From contig OZ024724.1 in NCBI GenBank assembly GCA_964016875.1, positions 13,992,501 to 14,056,500 on the forward strand: a DNA stretch of 64,000 nucleotides, written 5' to 3'. The stretch comes from Fallopia convolvulus (lineage: Eukaryota; Streptophyta; Magnoliopsida; Caryophyllales; Polygonaceae). The notes under the pieces were generated by a model. That model was not told the origin of the DNA. It was given only the letters and a program-made list of their open reading frames with translations, and searched no databases. Made by a program: the position numbers and the translations under genes. This document shows, piece after piece, positions 44,993 to 57,100 of the stretch. Positions within the stretch are counted from its first letter, which is position 1; each line of letters starts with the position of its first letter.

Positions 44993-46069
44993 CTAGTATG
45001 TATTCTCGTACCTTGTACGGATTTTTCTTAAATAAATTATTAATAATAAAATATTTTCAAATATATTTATTATTTGAGAAAAATAATCATGTAAATGCTA
45101 AAATATAAATTTTTGTTATGATCTGCGTAAAAAAATAAGGCAATTATCATATAACTATTTTTCATATAAGGTAATAAATGATTAGATTATAATAATAACT
45201 AAATTGGCAAGTAGATTGCTATTAAGATATCTTAGTTAAAAACGATTTTATCTGAAAATAAAATAAATATTCTAGAATTTGTATTATAACATAAAAATAT
45301 TCTAATGATCTTCATATCTATCATATCCAAAAATAAGAGATTGTTTAATAATGGAATTTTCTATCCTTTATTCTAAAAATATAAATAAGAATTTATTATA
45401 TCCAAAAATAAAAGATTTTTTTAATAAAAAGGTGGTGTGGTCCAATCGAAAAGTAACATATATCGTTTGATAAATTTTTTAACTTCCACTTTAAGTGATA
45501 GTTATGATAGAAAATTTTTTAGATTATAAAATCATCAAAAATACAAATATCGGGGAAGCTCTTGGACCTTCCCACTTAATCTTATCCCATTCCTAGTTAC
45601 CTATGTGTAAGTAGTGTAGTTCCAACCCACCTACTTATCTTTTTTTTTTTCATTAAAGAAATTTGGATTAGGTGATGCTAATTATGAGTTGAGTTTTATC
45701 CAAAAAAAATGTGAGGGTATATTTTGAGATTTTAAAAGCGTTGAATTAAAATATAGTTAGTATACTTACTATAAGGAATATAAGTTGAATTCTCGTGTCA
45801 TACAGATTTTCGTTAGAACATTTTTTAAAATAAATACTTTTTAACTTTGCTTAAGTAAATAATTAGTTTAATTTTTAAAAAATTAAAATGCATAAATTTT
45901 AGAAATAGGAAGTATTTCTGAATTTAATTAGTATAAAAATTAAATAGTTAGTGGGACACAAACAATTAATTAAAATAATGATTCAAAAATACTAGAAAAT
46001 AACACATATGCGAATTAAATATTAGGCTGATATGTAGACAAAAGACTTCTTCTTTAATATATAGGTAGA
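44993..46069 (-). mobile_element. Non-autonomous Helitron 2 (~1.08 kb)
   Basis: On the minus strand it ends CTAG (44993) before a T. The 3' hairpin is CCGTAC-AAG-GTACG (near 45008-45022), related to that of Helitron 1. The 5' end is placed at TCTACCTATATATTAAAG (46069) after an A; a second TC four bases out is possible. No ORF. It lies 129 bp from Helitron 1 in the same orientation. Confidence 0.75.
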
Positions 46070-46984
46070 TAGATAAGTATGACTATAAAAGTAGAAATAA
46101 GAAATTATATTTGACATGTCAAAATAATAAAATTTTGAGAGTATCAAATAAAATATTTTTAATATTTTATATTTGTGTCTATTATTTATTATTTATATTT
46201 TTTTCTAATGAAAGAGACATTGAAATATATACTTCAATTTTATTTTACTAATTTTATAAATAATTTAATTATTTTAATAACTATTGACTATAATTTTATA
46301 TATTGACACATGGTATTTTTTATTACCCGTAAAGTAGTCTGATCCACCTTTAAAAATTTTCTAGTTCTGCTGCTGGCTAGAGTACAACTTTTATTTGATT
46401 ATGATTACATCATCACTAAGCAACACGTGGAAGAGGAATCTTCTAGTTACACAAGAATCAAGCCACAACATCAACGGAAAAGGAAAATGAACAAGTGCGG
46501 AAAAGAAAGCAAAGTGTAAACTAAGGCGTTTTTCGGTGTAGGTTTGTAGAGTTTTTAAAGGTTTTTATAATTTAAAATCTGTTTAAATAAGTGTTTGATA
46601 AAATAATGTTTTTTTACGAGGTAGAGGTTTGAGGAGGTTTTTAATAAGATTTGAAAACACAAAATTAAAACCTTGGTAAAGATAGGTTTTAGGAGATTTG
46701 TAAAAAATCTTAACCCAATATTTGTATCAATTATTTTAATTAATATCCTTTTTGATAACTTTTGAAATAAAATCTATCTTAAAACCTTGCAATACCAAAC
46801 ACCAAATAAGGTTTTAGGAGGTTTTAAAAAATAAAACATTCGCCTACCGAAAAACCTTCTTAAAAACTTCCACCTGCTCAAAAACATTGTTTTATCGAAA
46901 AAAAGAAATTGATAGGAACACTACCTTTTTAACTATTTAATGGGTACCAGCAGTTGCTTCATCGAATTTGCAATAATTTAAAAA
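46070..46984. other. AT-rich spacer with a possible hairpin-ended element
   Basis: 46070-46380 is featureless AT-rich DNA. At about 46524-46880, AAGGCGTTTTTCGGTGTAGG at the left and CGCCTACCGAAAAACCTT at the right are roughly inverted, with GGTTTTxAGAGG words between. This suggests a MITE-like unit, but no target duplication was confirmed. Confidence 0.35.
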
Positions 46985-47281
46985 ATGAGTATTAAGAACC
47001 TCGAATCCAGCAGAAGAATAAGTCCAACAGCAGCGTCGGAGGTTAGGATCGATCCCAATGGTTGGTCGTGAGAACGACGAGAGCAGTAGTCTCGATTTCT
47101 CTTTCTCCACTGAGGAAAGAGCTCTCTTCTATTTTATTTTCAAACTTTCTAAGTGGTTAGCGGAAGATGGGAAATTAGGCGTCGTCCCAATTCCTTATAT
47201 AATGGCCCTTAATGGGCTTAATAGGCCGTGACATAGGCCCATCCAATTTCCAGCCCGCTCCACAGTCTGGTTTCTCCAACA
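46985..47281 (-). repeat. 3' LTR part of a copia-type element with polypurine tract
   Basis: On the minus strand GAGTGGGAGA is followed directly by TGTTGGAGAAACCAGAC (47281), the usual junction of copia polypurine tract and 3' LTR. A TATA box TTATATAA lies at 47195-47202. The LTR's inner end could not be placed, and no copia coding sequence is nearby. Confidence 0.6.
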
Positions 47282-48984
47282 TCTCCCACTCGTACGTACT
47301 TACTACCCCCAATCATGTAACTAATTAACACCAATTGTTAAAGAGTGTAAATTTCATAAAATCTACAAACTTTAAGATCACGAATGAAATATTTTGAAAG
47401 AGTGTAAATATTTTGAAAGTTGATTAAGAAAAACATAATTTGTAAAATATAAATAGATAGGGATTCATCACAATCTAAAGAATACAATCTAAACACACAA
47501 GATATTATGTAGGAAAGAGGTTTCTTCACTTAACCAAAAAAAAAGAGTTTTCTTCAAACGTAACATGTGATGAATTGTTCAAGTCACATTAATTTATACG
47601 CGAGATACATATCATATACTCCGTATTTTTTCTTTTCTTTTTTGGATAAAAACTAATCAATCCTAGATCATTAGATCAACCATGTGGATATGTGGTCTAT
47701 GTTATATTTTACACGAAAGATATATTCTTATCTTTTGTCGGGATTCATATATTTTATTCACTTTTGGGATAAAAATATGACCATTTCACATCAACCACGC
47801 AAATCTAAAACATGATTAAAAATTAACATTGTATTAATTAAGAAAAAAATTCACAAACTTTGTGAAATTTGTTTGAATTTTTTTAAGCGAATAAATTTTA
47901 TTTATTTTATCCGCAATGTCTAATTTTAAATGGCCATTTTCATATCTATATGATATTTCTTTTGAATCAAAGAACAACTATTTTTAAATTCAATACGCAA
48001 AAAGTAGTTGGTCGACATCAAATTGTGTTTTGAAGTCAATCTATAACTATATATTAAAGTTATTCCTTTTCGAGCTATCAGAATGATTCTGACCCCACCT
48101 TATATTAAAAAAATTAATTTTTATTTCTATCATTATAACTTCTTTGTATTAAATTCTTTTTAAATTATTTAAATTTATCTCTAACATCAAAACAATATCT
48201 ATTTAGTAGGAGTATAACAATATCTATTGAAAGCTTTCTTATACAAGTATTTAAAATTAAAGATAAAATATTTTAAAATAAATTTAAATCTTTTAACAGA
48301 TATCTTTTGACGAATTTATTTATAGATTTATATTGATTTTTTATAATAAAAACTTAATGATAAATATTTATAATATTTAAAATTAATAGAAATAGATGTA
48401 TTAAATATTTTATAATCTCAAAATTTACGTACATGGAAAGTAATAAAACCTAAATAATATAATATTTAATCTTATCTAATTTTTAATTTATCGAATCACA
48501 AAATAAGTTTGATCTCATCTTAATTTAAATTAATTAAATTATTTTGTATAATTAAATTATCTTTATCTTTCATATTTGATCATATATTATTTATTAAGTT
48601 AACTATTATTTTTAAATTCTTGTTCTTCCATATTTGAATATATAAATTTTTTATTCATATTTTATCTTATTTTTTTAATTACATATCTATAAAATATCAT
48701 CAAGGAAAAAGAAAAATATAATTATTTTATCTTAATATTCTATCTCATTCTCAACATCAAATTTAACCATTTATATTAATTAAAAAATTATACATTCTAC
48801 GAACAATAAAATTGCGTATATTAAAGTTTATTTATATTTTTGTTTATAATATCCTATTTATAATTTCTATAAAATACCGAGTCGTAGTTGTACATGGTAC
48901 GACGGGTACAAATAGTGTAAAAAAAAGCTCTCATATATCTAGTGGTAGTGGAAATGAAAATAAAAAATAAAAATAGAAAAAGTA
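47282..48984. other. AT-rich spacer
   Basis: No gene. About 47453-47520 holds a single diverged unit of the 78-bp minisatellite (CAATCTAAAGAATACAATC, AAGATATTATGTAGGAAAG). The remainder (47530-48980) is low-complexity AT-rich sequence. Confidence 0.4.
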
Positions 48985-49745
48985 AGTGTTTGTTATGGGA
49001 GCCATAATTTAAAATTCAAAGAATGTAATCTAAACATTTAAGATATTACGTAGAGAAAATGTATTGATGATGGGAGCCATAACTCATAATTCAAAGAATG
49101 TAACCTAAACACTTTAAGGTATAATATAGGGAAAACGTATTGGTTATGGGAGCCACAATTCAAAATCCAAAGAATGCAACCTAAAGACTTTAAGGTATCA
49201 TGTAGGAAAAACGTATTGGTGATGGGAGGCACAATTCAAAATCCAAAAAATACAACCTATACACTTAAAGTATTACGTAGGAAAAATGTATTGGTGATGG
49301 GAGCCACAATTCAGAATCCAAAGAATGCATCATAAAAACTTCACGTATTTCGTAGGGAAAATGTAAATGTGATAGGACCCACAATTCAGAATCCAAAGAT
49401 TTAATGCCACCTAAACACTTAAGGTATAACATAGGGAAAAGGTATTTGTGATGGGAGCCACAATTCAGAATTCAAAGAATGCAACCTAAACACATAAGAT
49501 ATTACGTAGGGAAAATGTATTGGTGATGGGAGCCACAATTCAGAATCTAAAGAATACAACCTACACACTTAAGATATTACGTAGGGAAAATGTATTGGTG
49601 ATGGGAGCCACAATTCAGAATCTAAAGAATACAACCTATGCACTTGAGATATTACGTAGGAAAAATGTATTGGTGATGGAAGCCACAATTCAGAATCTAA
49701 ACAATTTAACCTAAACACTTAAGATATTACGTAGGGAAAATAAAT
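48985..49745 (+). repeat. 78-bp minisatellite, about ten units
   Basis: Tandem unit of about 78 bp: GTATTGGTGATGGGAGCCAC, AATTCAGAATCxAAAGAAT, CAACCTAxACACTTAAG and ATATTACGTAGGGAAAAT. Units at the right end (49430-49745) are nearly identical and those at the left more diverged, so growth was recent at the right. Short ORFs in it are repeat artefacts. Confidence 0.92.
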
Positions 49746-50684
49746 TTCAGCCTATACATGTGATAAGTTGTTTAAATTCCATTTTTTTATGAAAGATGTA
49801 TTCTTATCTTTTGCCCAGGTTCATTTCATTTTTTCTCTTTTGGGAAAAAATATAATCATTTCGACCAAAATTGTTCCTCGTCCTGTCCCCGCCCTCATCC
49901 CCCTCTAATCCACGTTGGAAACAGTGTGAGGAATCCCGTCGGTTATCGGGTTATTAACCGGACCCCGTTTATTATAAGAAATATTTTAAACTAGTAATTT
50001 AAAACTCTAAACTTTAAAAAAGTTTACAAATATCAAATTTTATAACATAAATTTTAAATTTCATTATCTAATTTGTAGATATATATATATGTTTTTAAAT
50101 TAAAAAATATAATAATATTTAAAATCTATTTTCATTTTACATTTTATGAATAAAAAAACAAAACAAAACATATTGGATATATATAACGAGGATGCAGAGC
50201 GGATAGTAGCTTCCCCGTCCATGCCATATTTTAAATTGGGGATATAAAATTAATCCCCGTCTCTCCCTATTCTCCCCAAGTCGGGAAATTCCTGCCCCCA
50301 CAGATTTTTTGTGCATCCCTAGATCTAAGTCATGTTTTAAACGAAAGATATATATTCTTATCTTTTGTCAGGTACACGTTTTTATTCTCTTTTTGATAAA
50401 ACTTAACTTGTTCCACATTTCTTTTATTCTCTTTAGGGTAAAAAATTAGTTAGTTTGAGTTTTGTGCCAATACTCAAAATTAGTGTCCCATATATGCATC
50501 AGTACGTAGTAAAAAAAAATGGAAATTATACAGTGAAAATAACCACTTAATTTGTAGTAGAAAGGAAATTCAGAAAGCATGCATATAGTAAAAACAGACA
50601 CTTGCTAATTTGACGTATGTTACACGCAGGCAACTCGATCGGGCTGGGCGTGGCCCATTTTCACCCTTGGACATTTGTGTTGCA
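49746..50684. other. Upstream region of the lectin gene
   Basis: AT-rich. 49870-50330 includes a GC-richer block around CCCGTCGG/TTATCGGG with no ORF. No TE ends were recognised. The lectin promoter should lie in the last few hundred bases. Confidence 0.35.
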
Positions 50685-50694
50685 TATATATAAA
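50685..50694 (+). promoter_or_regulatory. TATA box of the lectin gene
   Basis: TATATATAAA about 80 bp upstream of a 5' UTR splice donor (CAG|GTACAT at 50777). The UTR intron would end at TTTAG (51070), and the next exon carries the start codon. Position and spacing fit a plant core promoter. Confidence 0.6.
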
Positions 50695-51142
50695 CGCAAA
50701 ACTCAAAGGTTCATTCCGCTTAAAAACTCATCCTCAACATATCTAGCTCCGATCCATTCCTCTAAATTTCTCTCAGGTACATCTTCTTCCTCTATGTTTG
50801 AGCTTTAACATACTATTGATTTCAAAATAAGGTGAGCTAATTTTCGTTAAATTTTCCTGGGTGGAATAAACTATTCTAAACTTACTATTTTACTATTAAA
50901 TTTATCTCTTTTTACTAAATCTACCCTATTTTTATCTTTTTTTTTAACTTTTTTTAAGGTGGGTTGGAGTTGTCCGTTTGTAAATAGTAGTATATTTTGT
51001 GTACGTACTTACTATATATGTTTCTTTAATTTGTGTTTGATTGTCTAATATATATTGTTTGTTTGTTTAGGAAAATTTAATACTATATTTCATTCTTATC
51101 GAACAACTCGGCTGCTTCCTTGGTTGCGCTCATACTAAGCAA

Positions 51143-54100
51143 ATGGTATACATTTATTAACTAACTTATATGTGGGTATGTGCGTGTATGCATGCATATA
51201 TTTACTTGCCGTTTTTAATTTAATTTGGTTGTTCAGTCGGTGATTTCGTTGGGGGCATGGGGTGGTCCTGGCGGGAGCCGTTGGAGCTGCATAGCTACAA
51301 ATGGGATAACTGAGATAGCCATCACTACCAGAAAAGAGGCTAATATTATCAAGTCGTTTTCCTTTACTGATGCTAGTGGTGTTTTTTCTGGCACATTCGG
51401 CGGCAGGAACCCTGATCCTGGTGATTGCGGTGAGGAGAAAAAGGTAATTAATTAGTTCAAAATACTATGTGCTTGCTTAATTAGATAACTATGGTATCAT
51501 GTACGTATTAAATTCATTTAGTATATATATGTATGTTTAGATTCCCGTCAATTGGCCTTCAGAATATCTCATGTCTGTAAGTGGAACGTATGGAGATTAT
51601 GAAGGAGAACAAGTTATCCTATCATTATCGTTCATCACCAATCTCGCCAAACGTGGTCCTTTCGGAAGCACCAACAATACTGACCAGGCTTTCTCGATTC
51701 GCTTAGCCGATAGTAGTGTTGTTGGATTCTATGGAAGGGCTGGCAGCTACCTTAATTCTATTGGTATCCACGTCGAGCCGGTATGATCCATCATCGGTAC
51801 CAATTAATTATATTATCAGCTACCTAGTGTAATCTCTTTCCATAATTCCTTCACCATTCAAATTAACGTATATATGTTAAAGAATAAAATTAAGAAAATT
51901 TTAATTCTTACAATATCAAGTCCATATCAACTTTATAATGTTGAGCGGACCCTCCTTACCTTTGAAAAAGTGATCGACCAGTTAATATCTCTATTTCCAA
52001 TATTCTAATGTGATTTCAATATTTTAAACCTTTTACCTAATAAAAAAAACATACCATCATTAAAAAAGCTATTTGGAAATTAGTGTCAACGAAAATTAAT
52101 ATCAAAGAAAAAAATTAAGCAAATGCATCCTTGCTTATGTTATACAACTTTCCCAATTTATTTGATCGAGTTGATGGAGTTTTTATGCAAATAGATATTT
52201 GCAAGAGGAAGCGTTTCAGTGGGGCCGTGGGGAGATTTCGGTCAAAGCAATTTTACCTTTAATGTTGATCCCGGTTATATACAACGGATAGTAGTCTCTT
52301 ACGGAGAAAATATTAAGTCCATATCCTTTCAAGATTCAGATGGTCGAAAATATGGACCTTTCGGTGGAACAAATCCTAAAGATACTGATGTACAAGAAGA
52401 AGTGGTGCGTATATATATCTCTACTCTTTTCTTTCATATACAATCTGTATAAAAAAGAAGAATGCATCAAATTAAACCTATTCATAATTTCTTATTTTTT
52501 ATGCGTGTTACATGGAATTACTTTGTAGATTGAGATTGGGAATTCTCAACGGTTGACATCTATCAGTGGGACATATGGAATATTTGATGGATTGACGGAG
52601 ATCACATCACTCTCATTCCAAATAAATAATACTATTAATGGACCGTATGGGACTCAGACTGGAACTTCTTTCTCCATCCCAATACAAGGGAGTGAGGTCA
52701 CTGGATTTTTTGGTAAATCAGGCTGGTACCTTGATTCAATTGGCGTTTACGTCAAACAACGGGTACTTCACTTATTTAACCCTTAATTTTCTTTTTAATA
52801 ACTCCATTCCATATGATGGGATCATGGGAGCATGGGACTAGCCGGAAATAAATTCTATAACTAATTGTCACAACTATTACTTTAATATTAAAATATGTTT
52901 TAGAAATAAGATAAAACTAGAAAAAAATTGAATTTAATATAATTTGATATATATATTATATATATATCATTACTACATACTAGGTTAAAGTAATATATAA
53001 ACGGTCTCTCATTAAGACACACCATCTATCTTTTTTTCTTCAATTAATCTGATTGATTGAGATTTAATTGGATTAGTTTAATTAATTAAGGTTATACATT
53101 AAACAAAAAAATCAACCAATATATAATTTTTACTTTTAGATAGGATAATTTTTTAGATAAGATACATATAATTTTATAAGAATATCCTTTTCTATACCAA
53201 TTTTTAATAGTTATTTTTGGAAATAGTAGTTTTTTGTGGATAAAATACGTATAATTTCTTAGAAATACTCTTGCATATATGAATTTGATCAAAATTTAAA
53301 AAATAAAAATAAACAATAAATAAATAAATAAAATTTATAAAATTCCGTACAAGGCAAGAGAACTAAAACGAGTTTTTTTTCTTCTAAAAATGAGATTGTT
53401 TTCAATTATTAAAATGCAATACAATTTTTTTTAATATTTTACATGAATAGATAACGAGACAAATATAACGCAAAGTTTCATTATTTTTTAGTCATAATTA
53501 AAGAATTTGAAAGTATTTTACATAAATGGGTTAAAAGAAATTCATAAAAAAACTAAAAATATATGAATATAAATTTAAATATCATTTGGGACCAGATGTA
53601 CTTAGTTGCAAATAATTATCACTTTGTTATGAGAGCATATAATGTATTATCATTTTTTTTTTATTAAAACTAGATTTTTAAAAATGCTCTTGCATAAATA
53701 AATAAAAAGGGTAAGATAATGCAAAGTTTGTGTTTTTCTCAAATGCATAAAAAAGAAAAGTTAATTTAAATTCTAAAAATACAATTTATGTAAATAATCA
53801 TCAATATTCTGTGAATAATTTAAATTTTTAATGAACGATATATTTTTAATAACATTTATATGATTAGATAGAAATGCAAAGATATTGTATTTTTTATCGT
53901 TTTTTAATCAAATTCAACTTTTAAAATTTGTTTATCAAAATTTATTATTTTTAATATAAAAGATAAAAAAGCAATTTAATATGACATGCTGAAATTATAT
54001 AAATAAAAATAAATTTGTTTAAAATATGATATGTGTTGGTATTAGAACCGCTCTAGTGATTAAAAATAGTCCACTTTTGTAATATAGAGTTTGGTTTAAA

Positions 54101-57100
54101 TGAAACAAACTAATATTCTAAAATGAACTCTTATCCAGAAACGAGTGCATTTTTTCTAGTTCGTAGTGCACGTTTTCTATTTCGGAGTGCACGTTTTCGG
54201 ATTTGTGCTTTTCGTAGTTTTTGTAGTGTATTTTATCGGATTGCAATTTTTGTATTTTTGCAATGCACTTTTCTATAAAACGTGTACTACGAACTAGAAA
54301 AAGTGCATTCATTTCACATTTTAGGATAAGAGTTTATTTTATTTGAACCAAACTCTTGTAATATAATACTAGTTAATGTAAAAGAATAAAATTAAGCAAA
54401 TGCATGTTATATATTGCTATACAAGTTCCCTAATTTTATTTGAGTATGACACGGACGTTTTAATCAAATAGATGAATGCAAGAGCAACAACCCTTTTGGT
54501 AGGACCATGGGGTGATTCTGGTCGAAGCACTTTTAGCTTTGATATTGATCATGGTTATATAAAACGGATAATGGTCTCTTATGGAAAAGAAAATATCAAA
54601 TCCATTTCCTTTCAAGATTCAAATGGTCGAGAGTATGGACCTTTTGGTGGACAAAATCCTGAAGGTACTGATGTACAAAGTGTGGTAAGTATATTATCTC
54701 TACTCTTTCCTTGTATATAAGAAGAAGGCAACAAATTTCTTACATGTAATTTGTAGATTGAGATTGGAGATTCTCAGCGTTTGACGTCTATTAGTGGGAC
54801 ATATGGAATATTGGATGGATTGACGGAGATCACATCACTCTCATTCCAAATAAATAATACTATCAATGGACCATATGGGTCTTCAACCGGAACTTCTTTC
54901 TCCATCCCAATACAAGGGAGTGAGGTCACTGGATTTTTTGGAAAGTCAGGCTGGTACCTTGATTCAATTGGTGTTTACGTCAAACAGGTGATTAGTTAAC
55001 TGACTTAAGTCCATGGATGGAAAGGAAGAATACACACTTCACTCGAGATGTAGTCAAGTCTTACATAATTTATATAATATTTGAGATGTATATATTTATA
55101 TATTTAAAATATAAACATACACTATACCATTACTTATATTCAACCAAAAGTAATTGATTTACCTTCGTTTCACTTTCTTTTATGTATTTATTTATTTGAT
55201 TATTTACATCTTAAATGATTTCCTTTAACATATATGATTTCATTTATTTTACTAAAGTAACTAAATTTTCGATGAGATTTATTAAAAGAAATATTAAGCA
55301 ACCTCTATCTTTCCAATACCAGTAAGTTTTGAAAACTGAAAATTGAAAAGTAGATGAAAATATAACATCGATTAATTGAACTCCATATATATTACATAGT
55401 AAAAGTTGAAAAAATAGGAACCGATCGAAGTTGTTGATGGACATGAAAATCTATTTAAAATTTGCATTACTCAAATAAATGAAAAAAAAATCGTTCTTAT
55501 TATTGTTAATTGATTAATTTACAAGGTAAAAATACTATAAAGATTGAATAAAATTATTTAACTACAATATATTATTTTAAGTTAATGGATAGGATTTTAT
55601 TTAGCGATCTTAAATTTTTTTTTATTTTTAATTATATTTAAAAAAACAAAGTTAACGATTTAAGTCATTTTAACATTTTTTGGCACGAGACGACTTTCGT
55701 ATGGGTTAACACATGAATTATGTCTAACTTTGGTACATCTCATGATTAACGTCAAACCTAAATGTTACCATACGATATTTCTAAAAGATAAATATGATAT
55801 GTCCTTTCGACGCAACCTAAATTGAAGTTATGGAAGCTGATCAAAGCTTAAACAAATAAATAAGATCTTGCACGAATGTTCGACAAGTATATAGAAGTTT
55901 ATCGGAGCTTAATAGAGTTAAACATAGTTTAAAGTTTTCCCAAAACATAATTTGTATATCATAAGCTTATATAAGTTTTTGTTAATGTGAATTTTTTTCA
56001 TATAGTACCCATAAATTATAAATAGAATCTTTAATTTAATTTAATATTTTATTAAAATTTTTACATTTATTATATAAAAAGTAAACTTTAATAAGCTTTT
56101 TGTATTGAACAATTAAAAAAAATATGTCCAAAATAAGTTATGCATTTAAGCTTTAAAATTGCTTGTCTAAGATTCATCTCATCTCAGCTTTATAATGTTG
56201 AGGAGACCCAACTTACCTTTGAAAATGTGATCGATGGTTAAGATTTCTAATTCTATTTTCAATCTAATGTGATTTCTATATTTTAAATCTTTTACCTAAT
56301 AAAAAAACATCACACCATTAGTGTTACGGGGAGACGGGCCGAATTGTCAAGCCTAGTACACAAAATCATAGGGTTCCATCTCAAAACCAATTGGTAATAG
56401 AAGGAGTGACCCGTAACCTTAGAGCATGTGCAACCAAGAGGAATCAACCTCCTCTTTGCACTCTCTCTTAGGTCCTCTTGGTTGTAAAAATTGAAAGGGG
56501 ATTCCCCTTGCAAAGAGAAATGGAAGTAATCCCCCTTCCATAGAGGAATGGAAGTCTTGGCCCTTGTGCCCAAAGGGGAACTTTCATCCACTCAAAAGTT
56601 GACACATGTATTCTAACCTTCAACTAATTTCATTTATTTCATTTCAACTTACTATTAAATAACTTTCCAACAAAATAATAATTAATGTTAATATTTTCTT
56701 AAAAAAATAAATTCATCAATTTTTATATATTTTTTTGTCTATAAATAGAGCCTAACATTGTTGGTCATTTTTTTACAAACTCATAACTTTTTTTCTCTCC
56801 TTCACTACTATTACCTTCCATGGATAATCACCCTAGAAATCCAAATAAATCAAACTCCCAATATAATCCAAATAAATTTAATTTGGATCATGTTCAAGCC
56901 ATGTTTCAAATATTTGGTAATCAACCAAGGCCATTTAATCCAAATTATTTCCAAACTTTTTCACAAATTCTTCCCAATCAATATCAACAATCTTCCCAAA
57001 TTAGTAATAAATTTATATTATCTTAAATCCAAATTATTTAAATAAATATAGTTTATTATTACTTTATTTGATTAATTAATTTTATAAAAAATATTGAATG

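Noticed and set aside
49038..49714. Two ~64-codon ORFs with repeated peptides
   Set aside because: Produced by the 78-bp minisatellite (78 is divisible by three); no sign of a gene.
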